A DNA stretch of 64,000 bases from Cytophagales bacterium (lineage in GTDB: Bacteria > Bacteroidota > Bacteroidia > Cytophagales > Cyclobacteriaceae), in the NCBI GenBank assembly GCA_022360015.1, contig JAKSDQ010000180.1, forward strand, positions 87,632 to 151,631, written 5' to 3'. Shown here piece after piece: positions 18,858-27,975 of this stretch. The notes beneath the pieces were generated by a model. That model made no database searches, was not told the origin of the DNA, and saw nothing but the letters and a program-made list of their open reading frames with translations. Each line of letters opens with the position of its first letter. The stretch's first letter is position 1. The position numbers and the translations under genes were made by a program.

Positions 18858-19547
18858 TTAATAACGAGAGATATCACCGCCCAGGTTGCCCTTGATATTC
18901 TCTAAGCCAGGGCGCCCTTTGTACCTGACGCTACCACCGGTAGATGCTGAACCGGTAATCGACTCACTGGCAAATACTTCTGCGGTACCGCCTGTATTGG
19001 CTTTAATTTCCACGTTTTCACTTTCCAATCCATAGGCAAATAAGTGAGCGCCACTGACTACTTTGGTATGCTGGTTTTTTGCCTGGCCCGATATCTCCAG
19101 TTGTCCGCCACTGTGTAAATTAATTTCCACCGAATTCACATCAATTTTCATACGGGCATAGCCGCCACTGGCGACATCGACATATAACTCATTTTGTTCC
19201 ATCAACGACGCTACAAAAACATCCCCCGATCCTGTGGCTGTAATTTCATTTAACCTTTGGTACACCACATCTACCCGCACATCGATTTGTTTATAAATGC
19301 CTTCCTGCATTTTGATTTTCAGTATTCCGTTATCCACAAAGGTGTTCACTTTGGAAATTTCTACTCCCCTGGCCCGCACCTTTACACTTTGCCGGTCGCC
19401 TTGTCTTAATGTAACCCGGATGTTACCAAATACTTTGACACCATCGAAGGCCGGGACGTTTCTCGATTGTACACCCTGAGCCCCGGCACTGTTGGTGACA
19501 AAAGCCGTAATAAATATTGTCAGAATCAAAACAAAATATTTCATCAC
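18858..19547 (-). CDS. head GIN-domain (DUF2807) secreted protein
   Basis: A 229-residue protein with a signal peptide (residues 4-23) and a DUF2807 beta-helix-like domain. It shows the usual repeated short strands: RNVPAFDGVKVFGNIRVTL, KVRARGVEISKVNTFVDNG, ITATGSGDVFVASL, VDVASGGYARMKIDV, NLHSGGQLEISGQAK, KVVSGAHLFAYGL and ANTGGTAEVFAS. These are common periplasmic or surface proteins of Bacteroidota, thought to be adhesin-like or sugar-binding; a precise function is not established. It ends upstream of the sigma operon on the same strand and is divergent from the nucleotidase genes. Confidence 0.88.
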   Translation of the reverse strand: MMKYFVLILTIFITAFVTNSAGAQGVQSRNVPAFDGVKVFGNIRVTLRQGDRQSVKVRARGVEISKVNTFVDNGILKIKMQEGIYKQIDVRVDVVYQRLNEITATGSGDVFVASLMEQNELYVDVASGGYARMKIDVNSVEINLHSGGQLEISGQAKNQHTKVVSGAHLFAYGLESENVEIKANTGGTAEVFASESITGSASTGGSVRYKGRPGLENIKGNLGGDISRY

Positions 19548-19783
19548 ACCAGTTAATTTTTTTCAATAACAAAAAATCCAATCAAAAATTATACCTCACC
19601 CCCAATTTTTCTATCCCAGGGCATACCGTCTTTCAAATAATCATTCCTACCGTGGGTCAGCATTTTAATAAGTGCTTATTTCGCCTTTGCAGCAGTCCCG
19701 TCCGGGAAAAATATGACAAATATTTAACATACGTCAATTAAAAATCATTATTTTGATGCTACTTTTACATTAAAAAATACCAA

Positions 19784-20563
19784 ATGGCTCATTTTGGTTG
19801 CTATGATTTAATCTTTTTCCGGAAGCTGTTGTTGAGTTTGCTGGTTTGCAGCCTCGGATGCAGCCCTGCTTTTCTCCCGAATAGTGACATTAAGGCCCGG
19901 AATATAGAAGTGAATGAAAGTGCTTCGGCAGACAGCACGATTGTCGCCATGATCCGGCCTTATAAAACTAATCTGGACCGTGAAATGAAAACCGTCATAG
20001 GCACTGCCAGATATCATCTTGACAACCATCCCGGCCGGGGAGAATCAATACTTGGAAATTTTGTAGCTGATTTGCTATTGCGTGAGTCAGAAAAAAAGTA
20101 TGGTGAAAAAATAGATATGGCGATAATTAATTCGCATGGCGGGTTGAGAACCACCATCAGCAAGGGACCCATTACGAAAGAAAAAATTTTTGAATTAATG
20201 CCCTTTGAGAACAATATGCTGGTGCTGGAATTGTCGGGTTCGCTAACACAGCAATTTTTTGACCACTGTGCCAAAACCCTGAGAAACAATGTTGCCGGAG
20301 CGAGGTTCACTATCGAGAATGACAAGGCAGCCGGAGTCAGGATTAATGGAAAAACACTCGATCCAAATAGCAGCTACACCCTGGCTATTTCAGATTACCT
20401 CGCTGAAGGAGGAGGTGGATTTGGTTTTTTGAACCAGGCCAACAGGCTCGCCAACCTCAACTATAAAATAAGGGACATGATCATTGACCATATCAAAGAC
20501 CTGACAGATCAAAACAAAATGATAGAAGCGCAACTGGATGGAAGGATAAAAATCATCAATTAG
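19784..20563 (+). CDS. 5'-nucleotidase C-terminal domain lipoprotein (split UshA half)
   Basis: A 259-residue protein with a lipoprotein-type signal (LLVCSLGC) and a 5_nucleotid_C domain. Family marks are ESILGNFVADLLLRES, INSHGGLRTTISKGPIT, FELMPFENNMLVLELSG and YTLAISDYLAEGGGGFGFL. In UshA-type enzymes this domain binds the nucleotide base and sits after the metallophosphatase domain in the same chain. Here it is a separate gene placed before it, with only 2 nt between the stop codon and the next start. The two proteins presumably assemble at the cell envelope to hydrolyse nucleotides for phosphate and nucleoside uptake. Confidence 0.88.
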   Translation: MAHFGCYDLIFFRKLLLSLLVCSLGCSPAFLPNSDIKARNIEVNESASADSTIVAMIRPYKTNLDREMKTVIGTARYHLDNHPGRGESILGNFVADLLLRESEKKYGEKIDMAIINSHGGLRTTISKGPITKEKIFELMPFENNMLVLELSGSLTQQFFDHCAKTLRNNVAGARFTIENDKAAGVRINGKTLDPNSSYTLAISDYLAEGGGGFGFLNQANRLANLNYKIRDMIIDHIKDLTDQNKMIEAQLDGRIKIIN

Positions 20564-20565
20564 CT

Positions 20566-21468
20566 ATGGACAGAAGAATATTCCTAAAAAAATCAGCCTT
20601 TACGGCTGCCGCCCCGTTTGTTCCGGGGGCGTTTTTAGCACATGGTAACAAGGTACACCTGACAATTCTGCATACCAACGACATGCATTCCAGAATTGAA
20701 CCGATACCTGATGACGGAAGAAGGTACGCTGGGATGGGAGGCATGGCCGGGAGGGCCGCGTTGATTAGCAGAATCAGGGCTGAAGAAGAAAACGTATTGC
20801 TGTTGGATGCCGGTGATGTATTTCAGGGAACACCTTACTTCAATTTTTTTGGTGGTGAATTGGAATTTAAACTAATGAGTGAAATGAAATATGATGCCGC
20901 TACGCTGGGCAATCATGATTTTGACAATGGTATAGCAGGACTTTACAAAATGCTTCCGCATGCCAGGTTTCCGTTTTTATGTGCCAACTATGATTTTTCG
21001 GGCAATGTACTGAAAGGTCGTTTTCAACCCTTCCAAATATTCCGGAAAGGCCCTCTTAAGATAGGGGTATTTGGCCTGGGCATTGAACTAAAAGGCCTTG
21101 TGAATGAAAAGCTGTTCAAAGGAACTAAATATAATGACCCCATAGCCATCGCCAAAGAAATGGTACAAGAGCTGGAGCTGAAAAAATGTGACTTAATCGT
21201 TTGCCTCTCTCACCTGGGTTATAAGTATAATGGAAAAAAGGTTTCGGATCATACATTAGCTGAGAAGGTCAATGGTATAGATCTGATTATCGGAGGGCAT
21301 ACCCACACATTTCTGGATATGCCGGTCCTGCGTAAAAACAAGGACGGCCATGAGACGATCATTAACCAGGTAGGGTGGGCAGGTATAAAACTGGGGCGGA
21401 TCGATTATGTATTTGACAGGAAAAAATCAAAAGTCATCAAAAAATCCGAACCCATTTCGATCAGTTAA
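20566..21468 (+). CDS. 5'-nucleotidase metallophosphatase-domain protein, Tat/Sec exported
   Basis: A 300-residue calcineurin-like phosphatase. The start MDRRIFLKKSAF followed by a hydrophobic AAAPFVPGAFLA stretch resembles a Tat signal. Metal-binding motifs are complete: LHTNDMHS, DAGDVFQG, LGNHDFDNG, CLSHLG and GGHTHTF. It corresponds to the N-terminal half of UshA-type 5'-nucleotidases. The C-terminal half is encoded 2 nt upstream, so the two domains of the usual single enzyme are in separate genes in reversed order. Likely function: periplasmic nucleotide or sugar-nucleotide hydrolysis. Confidence 0.9.
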   Translation: MDRRIFLKKSAFTAAAPFVPGAFLAHGNKVHLTILHTNDMHSRIEPIPDDGRRYAGMGGMAGRAALISRIRAEEENVLLLDAGDVFQGTPYFNFFGGELEFKLMSEMKYDAATLGNHDFDNGIAGLYKMLPHARFPFLCANYDFSGNVLKGRFQPFQIFRKGPLKIGVFGLGIELKGLVNEKLFKGTKYNDPIAIAKEMVQELELKKCDLIVCLSHLGYKYNGKKVSDHTLAEKVNGIDLIIGGHTHTFLDMPVLRKNKDGHETIINQVGWAGIKLGRIDYVFDRKKSKVIKKSEPISIS

Positions 21469-21496
21469 AGTTACAGCCTTTCCACAAAACCCGGTT

Positions 21497-23083
21497 TTAT
21501 TGACCGATGATCCTGGCGTAAGACTTCGATAACGCTTCGGCACATCGTTCACCATCCATGGCTGCTGAAACAATGCCACCTGCATAACCTGCCCCTTCAC
21601 CACATGGATATAGTCTTTTTACCTGAAGGTGTTCGCAGGAGTTCCGGTCCCTTGGTATGGTAACAGGTGAAGAAGTGCGGCTTTCAACACCGATTATTTG
21701 CGCCTCATTGGTCAGGTAGCCTTTCATTTTTTTTCCAAAAACCAGAAAAGCCTCCTGCAGTGCAGTGGCTATAAATTCAGGGAGGACATCCCACATGTTT
21801 ACAGGGCACAGGCCCGGTTGATAGCTGGAAGCCGGCAGGGAGGTTGAAACCTGTCCGTCTATAAAATCCATCAATCGCTGGGCCGGAGCCGCCTGGGTGT
21901 TTCCACCTGCTCGGCAGGCGGACTTTTCTACAGCCTTTTGAAATTCCATAGCCGCAAGTGCACCATGCTGCCGGTAAGCCTGGAAATCCTGAGCACCAAC
22001 CGATACGACCATGCCGGAATTAGCATATTTTGAATCGCGTCTGGAGGGGCTCATGCCATTAACTACCACCTCTCCGGGAGAAGTGGCGGCAGGAACAACA
22101 AATCCGCCAGGGCACATGCAGAATGAAAACACACCCCGCTGTTCACCGCCGCCCCCGACAACCTGATGTGCCAAGGAATAAGAAGAAGCCGGCAGATATG
22201 TACCCCTTTGTGCACAGTGATATTGAATCCGATCAACTAACTGCTGGCTGTGCTCCACACGTATGCCAAGGGCAAAAGGTTTGGCTTCGACATGAATTTT
22301 TCGCTGGTTCAGCAACTGAAAAATATCCCTGGCTGAGTGACCTGTGGCCAATATTACTGCGATACCTTTAATTTTTTCACCATCCCCGGTAACCACACCT
22401 GTCATCTCACCGGCGTCCATGATAAAGTCTGTAACACGGGTGTTGAACAAGATTTCCCCACCGGCAGCCCATATACTTTCTCTCATAGCAGCCACCACCT
22501 TGGGGAGTTTATTGGTACCTATGTGTGGGTGGGCTTCGTACAAAATATTTTCGGCAGCGCCGTGGGCGACAAGAATTTCCAGTATTCTGTTGACATCACC
22601 TCTTTTCTTCGAGCGGGTGTAAAGCTTGCCATCGGAATAAGTACCGGCTCCCCCTTCCCCAAAGCAGTAGTTTGAGTCCGGATTTACGATATGTTCCTTA
22701 TTGATGGCTGCCAAATCCCTTCTCCGGGCCCTGACATCCTTACCCCTTTCAACAATTACGGGTTTAATACCATTTTCAATCAACTTTAACGCTGCAAACA
22801 GTCCCGCCGGACCCATGCCAACTATAATCGCCGGACTGGCATTGGAAACGTCAGGATAATCTTTTTTGTAAGCAATTAAAGCAGGTGGGGATTCTCTGAC
22901 GAACACTTCGACGGCTACATTGATCTTTATCTTCTTCGAGCGGGCGTCAATAGAACGCCGTTTCGGACGAATGGTAACTTCTGAAAGATCGGTTAACCCG
23001 AGTTTCTTTTTAACCACTTGCTCAAAATTGTCCCGGTCGTAAGCCTCCGGAGGGGATAAATCAAGATTCAGCGTTTTTTTCAT
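21497..23083 (-). CDS. FAD-dependent oxidoreductase of the COG2509 type
   Basis: A 528-residue cytoplasmic flavoprotein. After an N-terminal segment of about 80 residues (with RPKRRSIDARSKKIKI) comes the dinucleotide fold IVGMGPAGLFAALKL with the glutamate of VIVERGKDV. CFGEGGAGTYSDGKLYTR and the late LYPCGEGAGYAGGIVSAAMDG segment are typical of this large uncharacterised dehydrogenase group. The C-terminal motif closes the FAD site. The natural substrate is unknown. The gene is convergent with the nucleotidase pair (28 nt between stop codons) and has a single-gene organisation. Confidence 0.88.
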   Translation of the reverse strand: MKKTLNLDLSPPEAYDRDNFEQVVKKKLGLTDLSEVTIRPKRRSIDARSKKIKINVAVEVFVRESPPALIAYKKDYPDVSNASPAIIVGMGPAGLFAALKLIENGIKPVIVERGKDVRARRRDLAAINKEHIVNPDSNYCFGEGGAGTYSDGKLYTRSKKRGDVNRILEILVAHGAAENILYEAHPHIGTNKLPKVVAAMRESIWAAGGEILFNTRVTDFIMDAGEMTGVVTGDGEKIKGIAVILATGHSARDIFQLLNQRKIHVEAKPFALGIRVEHSQQLVDRIQYHCAQRGTYLPASSYSLAHQVVGGGGEQRGVFSFCMCPGGFVVPAATSPGEVVVNGMSPSRRDSKYANSGMVVSVGAQDFQAYRQHGALAAMEFQKAVEKSACRAGGNTQAAPAQRLMDFIDGQVSTSLPASSYQPGLCPVNMWDVLPEFIATALQEAFLVFGKKMKGYLTNEAQIIGVESRTSSPVTIPRDRNSCEHLQVKRLYPCGEGAGYAGGIVSAAMDGERCAEALSKSYARIIGQ

Positions 23084-23180
23084 ATCTGTTAAGGTATTTA
23101 TCCTTAAAAAAGATATTGGCGTTTCAAATCACAGCCACAAAGTTAGCAGATTTTAATCCATCATTAACGGGATTGATCAA

Positions 23181-24059
23181 CTATAATTTCACAAAAACCC
23201 CAAAAGAGTAAGCAGGATTTGCCAGTACCCGCCTTCCTGAAAATGCCGTGCCCACAGAGGCGGTAATCCCATATTTATCTTTGTAAGTATATATCAATTC
23301 AGGGCTAAAAGAGGTATATTCAATGTTATTGGAAAAAACCCCATTAGAGGGCGCTTCAAGATCACTACCATTTTCCAGGGACTCAATACCATACAGGCGG
23401 CCTAACAAGGTGAAATTTTTAACCGTTACACCAGCTTCCAGCCCATATCTGATTTCATCTGAAAAATTATTGGTCCGGTTATTAAATCCGATCAAAACGG
23501 TAGCGTAAGCGCCAATGGAGGAAAATGACCTGCTTGCCTCGACTGTTACCATTTGATTAAATTCGCCATCACCAGTTTGTAATATCCTGGTATCACCACC
23601 AGCCTCATTCCCCAAAGGCAATCCCAGGGTTAGGCTGGCGCTCACCACGACAGGTTCATTTTGTAACAAACCATACTTAATCGTAATATCGGTATCACCA
23701 ATCGAATTAACCGCATCCCCCTCTTCCAGTAACTCCCTTGTAGAAGCGGAAACCTGCTCATTCAGGGTGGCCCGGCTGAAAAAGGGAAAATATATAATAC
23801 CCGTGAGCCTGTCAGTAAAACCGTACTCGCCATAAAAACTAACGGTATGAATACCGGCTGTGGATATATCGATAATCTCACCATTCGGGGCAAAGTATTC
23901 ATCACTTCTTAACCACCAAAATCCCAGTTTAAAAAACCCATGTCCTTTTGGTTGTGGCCAACCTCCTCCGGCATGGCCAAGATAGGGCAGCAGCAGGATA
24001 ACAAAAAAACAAAGGGTAGCATATTTTACTTTAGCTTTTGTCATGGCTTTTATCAGCAT
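23181..24059 (-). CDS. outer-membrane beta-barrel protein, unknown role
   Basis: A protein of about 292 residues if started at the ATG at 24059; a TTG at 24089 would add ten residues. It has a signal peptide ending near GHAG, then repeating amphipathic strands ending in aromatic residues (GFFKLGFWWLRS, TVSFYGEYGFTDRL, YATVLIGFNNR) and a C-terminal SFGVFVKL. This is the pattern of a 12- to 14-stranded outer-membrane barrel, similar in style to the meta-pathway phenol-degradation-like family, though I cannot confirm that. It follows the DM13 lipoprotein gene on the same strand within 50 nt, so the two are probably co-transcribed. Confidence 0.65.
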   Translation of the reverse strand: MLIKAMTKAKVKYATLCFFVILLLPYLGHAGGGWPQPKGHGFFKLGFWWLRSDEYFAPNGEIIDISTAGIHTVSFYGEYGFTDRLTGIIYFPFFSRATLNEQVSASTRELLEEGDAVNSIGDTDITIKYGLLQNEPVVVSASLTLGLPLGNEAGGDTRILQTGDGEFNQMVTVEASRSFSSIGAYATVLIGFNNRTNNFSDEIRYGLEAGVTVKNFTLLGRLYGIESLENGSDLEAPSNGVFSNNIEYTSFSPELIYTYKDKYGITASVGTAFSGRRVLANPAYSFGVFVKL

Positions 24060-24103
24060 TAAGGGTTTAAAATTTATCTTCACTCCCAAAGTCGATTCTT
24101 CAT

Positions 24104-24778
24104 TTATTCTTCAAACTTTCCTATTCCAAAGGCTATACCAAAGGGTTTACAGTATATCAATACATAATCGTAGGTACCTAGCTGTACCCCATTACCCACA
24201 TTGTAAGTTTGCGCTCCGGTATTGGATTGCAAAGCTGCCAACTCTACTCCTCCGGTGGTGCTAGACGCGCTGTTTGTGAGATAAACAAAAAGCCCCGGGC
24301 CGTTGGAGGTGGAAAAACCCTCCGAAAAAGTCAACTGCAACTCGCCAGTGGCATCAGACAATGTAAATGTACCGGAAACCTCGTAATCCCTGTTTCCCTG
24401 GAAGGTGCCCGATCTTTCATTGCGTGGTACCGTTGTATTTTCCCCTGCAATAACACCAACCATGTCAACGGCTCCGTTGGCCATTGCCGAGATAGTGACG
24501 CTTCCTTCAGAATTAGCCATCGCCAGCCCCGATGCATCAATGGAAATAACGGCCGGATCGGAACTGGACCAGGTTACATCGGCATCTACGATATTGCCGA
24601 GCTCATCAAAATACTGGGCTTGAAACTGGTAAGACTCTCCAACCCTGATGCCATCGGCCCTGGTGGTAATGGCGATCCTGGCAGGCATGGTCTCCTGTTC
24701 TACAAGATCGGTACCGATACAACCCGTAAGCAATACCAAAAGAAAAAAGTAATTCCTGATAAGTAATTTGATATTCAT
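24104..24778 (-). CDS. Ig-like (BIG2) plus DM13-domain lipoprotein
   Basis: A 224-residue lipoprotein (signal ending in LLTGC). Residues about 30-110 form a bacterial Ig-like BIG2 domain, with YQFQAQYFDELGNI, DVTWSSSDPAVISID and GLAMANSEGSVTISA. Residues about 120-224 form a DM13 domain, with EVSGTFTLSDATGELQL, GPGLFVYLTN and a C-terminal VLIYCKPFGIAFGIGKFE in which the single cysteine is kept. DM13 domains are thought to bind a redox cofactor or take part in extracellular electron transfer. The outer-membrane barrel protein that follows may be its partner. Confidence 0.85.
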   Translation of the reverse strand: MNIKLLIRNYFFLLVLLTGCIGTDLVEQETMPARIAITTRADGIRVGESYQFQAQYFDELGNIVDADVTWSSSDPAVISIDASGLAMANSEGSVTISAMANGAVDMVGVIAGENTTVPRNERSGTFQGNRDYEVSGTFTLSDATGELQLTFSEGFSTSNGPGLFVYLTNSASSTTGGVELAALQSNTGAQTYNVGNGVQLGTYDYVLIYCKPFGIAFGIGKFEE

Positions 24779-24927
24779 CGTGCGATTTGACTATAGATAG
24801 TTTGGATATACAAAGATGCTTTAATAAACTTTTCTATAAAATGATTGGTTACAGAATCACTACCTTTCGTCGGCCTTGCGACATAATGGTCAAATGGCAA
24901 AAGCTGCCAGGTTATCAAAGGAATTGG

Positions 24928-26775
24928 CTAAAATGTATAGCCGAGGTTAATCCCCAGTCTTACAGGAATGGATAATCTTGGTTTTCTCACATCACTGAAG
25001 ATTTCCTTGAAAGAATCTTCCGGGGGAAATTTTTCCCAATAGTCACGATAGCCTAAACCTATACCGGCAAAAATATCCAATGTCAAGCCAGGTTTACCGG
25101 CAAATTTCATCATTCTGTTACCCACAATTACCGAATATTCGTACCGGTTTTCTTTGGCATCTATAGAAAAGGAGCCATTGGGCAATCCAGGATCATTAAT
25201 ATTGGCAGAATGGTTTAAAGAGGAAAAGCTCAGCTCATGGCCAAAATATAACATGCCCAGTTTTTGATCTTCCTGATAAAACTTTTGCCGGAAGCGCACC
25301 GCAAACCCCCTTTTGTAAAGCTCACCGAATTCAACATTGGAATCATCCGTGAAAAACGGGTCTCTGATGTAATTGAAGAGTAATTCGTAACCCAATCTTT
25401 CCTGCATATAATATTCTATAGAAAAAGGCACCGATCCCACCAGCATGGCAACGGGGTTAGTGGCAATGATTATGCCCTTAAATTCATTGATTCTGGGCTG
25501 AAAGTATTTCAGCTTTTTGTTCTTAAAAAGAAATTCCGGAATCTCATAGTAGCCGCTCTCCTCCTGACTGAGGACAACCTCTTTTTCCACCGGCGTATAT
25601 TCAACCACCCCTTTGTCATCGTAAACGGTAGTGTAGTACCCCGCCAAATCCCCGTTTCTTTTATACAACTTCCATACCCCTACGTTTACCCCATCTTTGA
25701 TGGTACCTTCCATACGTAATTGACCGTCCTTGTAGTAACCCCTGAACTGGCCGACCCCATCTTTAAAATCACTTTCTCCCTCCAGTTTGCCATCTTCGTA
25801 GTAATACAACCACTTGCCATGGTTTTTCTCATTTTTTATGTAACCGGATATCTTCAGATTACCCCCTTCGTAATATTCTTTGTAAGGTCCATCGCCCTGC
25901 ACAAAAGTACTTTCCCCCTTAAAAACCCCTGATTTATGATACAACTTCCAGAATCCGTCTTTGACACCTGATTTTTCCATACCCTCGGAGCTTATTTTCC
26001 CATTTTCATGGAAGTATGTCCACTGACCCTCTGACAAGCCATTTTTATAAGTTCCCTTTGATGAAAGTTTTCCATTTTCATAAAAATATTCCCAGGGGCC
26101 GTTTTTTAATCCATTCTGGTAGTATCCCCGGGCTTTTATATGGCCATTTTCATAAAAATAAACCCATAAGCTATCGCTTTTTCCTTCATTATTCATGCCC
26201 TTGGCCCTGGTGGCACCCGACCGGTAGTATTCGGTGTAAATGCCCCTATCACCCTTGTAACTGGCATTGGCCTTCAAAGTGCCGTCTTCGTTAAAATATT
26301 GCCAGGCTCCGTTTCTTTTGCCATCTGAAAACAGTCCTTTGCTTTTCACACCGCCCTGTTCGTAGTAAAATGTCCAGAGGTCATTTCTTTTTCCACCGAT
26401 CAATACACCTTCCATACTTTTTTGCCCATTTTCAAAGTAATATTCCCATTGCCCGGTAGTGCCGTCAGGCTGTAGGTTCCCTCTCATTTTGATAGCCCCA
26501 TTTTCGAAAAAGTATTCCCAAATGCCTGTTGACCTATTGTCCCGGTAGGAACCCCTGGTTTTAACTTTGCCGTTGGCATGATAGGCTATGTATTCACCAT
26601 CCAGTACGTAGGTATTTGTGTCTTTGACATAATAAATTTCACGGAGGGCTTTTTTACCCTCATAATAGTTTTTTAGCTGAATATTTTGGGCATAGGCAAC
26701 CTGTGTGGGCAGACAACAAAGCGTAAGCAATGCCCACATGATGAAATGACAATATGGTGCCTTTAAAACTATCAT
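24928..26775 (-). CDS. MORN-variant (YwqK-like) repeat protein with C-terminal barrel-like domain
   Basis: A 615-residue exported protein. A signal peptide ends near AYAQ at residue 29. About 14 repeats of 22-24 residues follow (residues 45-385), each with the form G-x-W-x-Y-(Y/F)-x-x-(N/D)G-x-x-x-x-x-G, for example NGPWEYFYENGKLSSKG. These are MORN_2/YwqK repeats, which stack into an elongated beta sheet. The last 200 residues (about 415-615) contain long amphipathic strands such as SIEYYMQERLGYELLFNYI and end in LGINLGYTF, a typical outer-membrane barrel terminus. I infer an outer-membrane protein with a surface or periplasmic repeat domain. YwqK relatives are sometimes called antitoxins, but no toxin gene is adjacent. 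Confidence 0.8.
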   Translation of the reverse strand: MIVLKAPYCHFIMWALLTLCCLPTQVAYAQNIQLKNYYEGKKALREIYYVKDTNTYVLDGEYIAYHANGKVKTRGSYRDNRSTGIWEYFFENGAIKMRGNLQPDGTTGQWEYYFENGQKSMEGVLIGGKRNDLWTFYYEQGGVKSKGLFSDGKRNGAWQYFNEDGTLKANASYKGDRGIYTEYYRSGATRAKGMNNEGKSDSLWVYFYENGHIKARGYYQNGLKNGPWEYFYENGKLSSKGTYKNGLSEGQWTYFHENGKISSEGMEKSGVKDGFWKLYHKSGVFKGESTFVQGDGPYKEYYEGGNLKISGYIKNEKNHGKWLYYYEDGKLEGESDFKDGVGQFRGYYKDGQLRMEGTIKDGVNVGVWKLYKRNGDLAGYYTTVYDDKGVVEYTPVEKEVVLSQEESGYYEIPEFLFKNKKLKYFQPRINEFKGIIIATNPVAMLVGSVPFSIEYYMQERLGYELLFNYIRDPFFTDDSNVEFGELYKRGFAVRFRQKFYQEDQKLGMLYFGHELSFSSLNHSANINDPGLPNGSFSIDAKENRYEYSVIVGNRMMKFAGKPGLTLDIFAGIGLGYRDYWEKFPPEDSFKEIFSDVRKPRLSIPVRLGINLGYTF

Positions 26776-26809
26776 TTTACCAGTAACAGGTTATCTTTCC
26801 GGGGTATAC

Positions 26810-27760
26810 CTATTGAACGATCATCGACCTTCCCCAATTGTTTAACTCCTCGTCAGTCCATAAATTGGGAAAGTATACAATTTTCTGAAATCTTGGTGGT
26901 AAGTATTTTTGCCAGTTTGAGCCTCCTGTGGCCTTAATATCTTCGGGATCCTTTTGCAGATACCTGACCGCCGATTTGTAATGTGAAAGCGGCCAGTTGA
27001 CATTTGCATTCAGATCCAGTTCCCTCAAAGCCTCTTCAAGCTGTTCCGTACTGCCATTTTCAATGACGTATTTTTCATATACCTTCAGCAAGTTGTTGTT
27101 TTTCATGGCCTCACATTTCCTCAGGAGCCTCGAGGTATACTTTTCCTCAAATTGCCGGAGTGTTAAAGTTTTTTTACCGGTTGCCAGTTCGGTAGCACCC
27201 TTTTTCCAGTAAACTTTATCGTACAAAATCCTGACATCCTTCTCACCTGCCAAAGCCTCTCTTGATTCCCAGTGCACCAGGTTGATCATATCCGTTGCAC
27301 ATATCTCGATCATTCTATACTGGGCAGACTGAAACCCACTGGCAGGCAAAAGGGCCATACGAAATTTTAAAAACTGGTCTTTTTCCATACCCTTTACCAT
27401 GATGTCATAGGAGTAAATGAGCTGTTTAAAGTAGTTGTTTATCCTTTCCAGCTTGCCAAGAAAAAACGCTTCGGTGACATTTGCCTGTTCCGATATTTGT
27501 TTCATTTCCCATAAAATCAACTTAAAATACAGTTCGGTGATCTGATGATAACAAATAAATATCATCTCATCCGCAAACCCTGTTTTGGGGGTTTGCAGGC
27601 TCAGGAGGGTATCCAGATGAACATAATCCCAATAGGTTAAATAATCTGCATATAGCAGGCCATCTAAGTAGGAGGAAATATCCTGCCCCATTACCTCATA
27701 CTTTTTTTCCAGTTTTTTCAACTGGCCAAGTAGTTTTGGGTCTATTTCAGAATTACTCAT
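26810..27760 (-). CDS. kynA: tryptophan 2,3-dioxygenase
   Basis: A 316-residue all-helical heme protein that opens the indole ring of tryptophan to N-formylkynurenine. Recognisable parts are SSYLDGLLYADYLTYWDYV, DEMIFICYHQITELYFKLIL with the substrate-pocket residues and heme-region histidine, FRMALLPASGFQSAQYRMIE, and NVNWPLSHYKSAVRYL near the C-terminus. The length is slightly above the bacterial norm of about 280. It is divergent from a glutaryl-CoA dehydrogenase gene, which acts at the far end of the same catabolic route. No kynurenine pathway genes lie between them. Confidence 0.9.
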   Translation of the reverse strand: MSNSEIDPKLLGQLKKLEKKYEVMGQDISSYLDGLLYADYLTYWDYVHLDTLLSLQTPKTGFADEMIFICYHQITELYFKLILWEMKQISEQANVTEAFFLGKLERINNYFKQLIYSYDIMVKGMEKDQFLKFRMALLPASGFQSAQYRMIEICATDMINLVHWESREALAGEKDVRILYDKVYWKKGATELATGKKTLTLRQFEEKYTSRLLRKCEAMKNNNLLKVYEKYVIENGSTEQLEEALRELDLNANVNWPLSHYKSAVRYLQKDPEDIKATGGSNWQKYLPPRFQKIVYFPNLWTDEELNNWGRSMIVQ

Positions 27761-27939
27761 TCTTTCAATTTGACTAGTTCTTACAAAGATTGGGTTGCAG
27801 CCCTTTTGTATATTACAAAAAATAAGGTTGTTACTATGATATATTCAAAGTTATTTAATTATGTGATCAATAAACCAACTAATTTCAATAATTCCTTACT
27901 TTCATGGTCGCTGATGAAAAAACTTAGTTTTTAATATTG

Positions 27940-27947
27940 TAAATTTG
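27940..27947 (+). promoter_or_regulatory. probable -7 box of the glutaryl-CoA dehydrogenase gene
   Basis: TAAATTTG matches the Bacteroidota consensus TAnnTTTG and lies 28 nt before the start codon at 27976. No good -33 TTG is seen at the expected distance. Confidence 0.4.
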
Positions 27948-27975
27948 AGGCGCAAATCATAAACAATTTAAACCA

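Noticed and set aside
24928..26775. Toxin-antitoxin system suggested by the YwqK-type repeats
   Set aside because: No candidate toxin is adjacent; the protein is exported and ends in a barrel-like domain.
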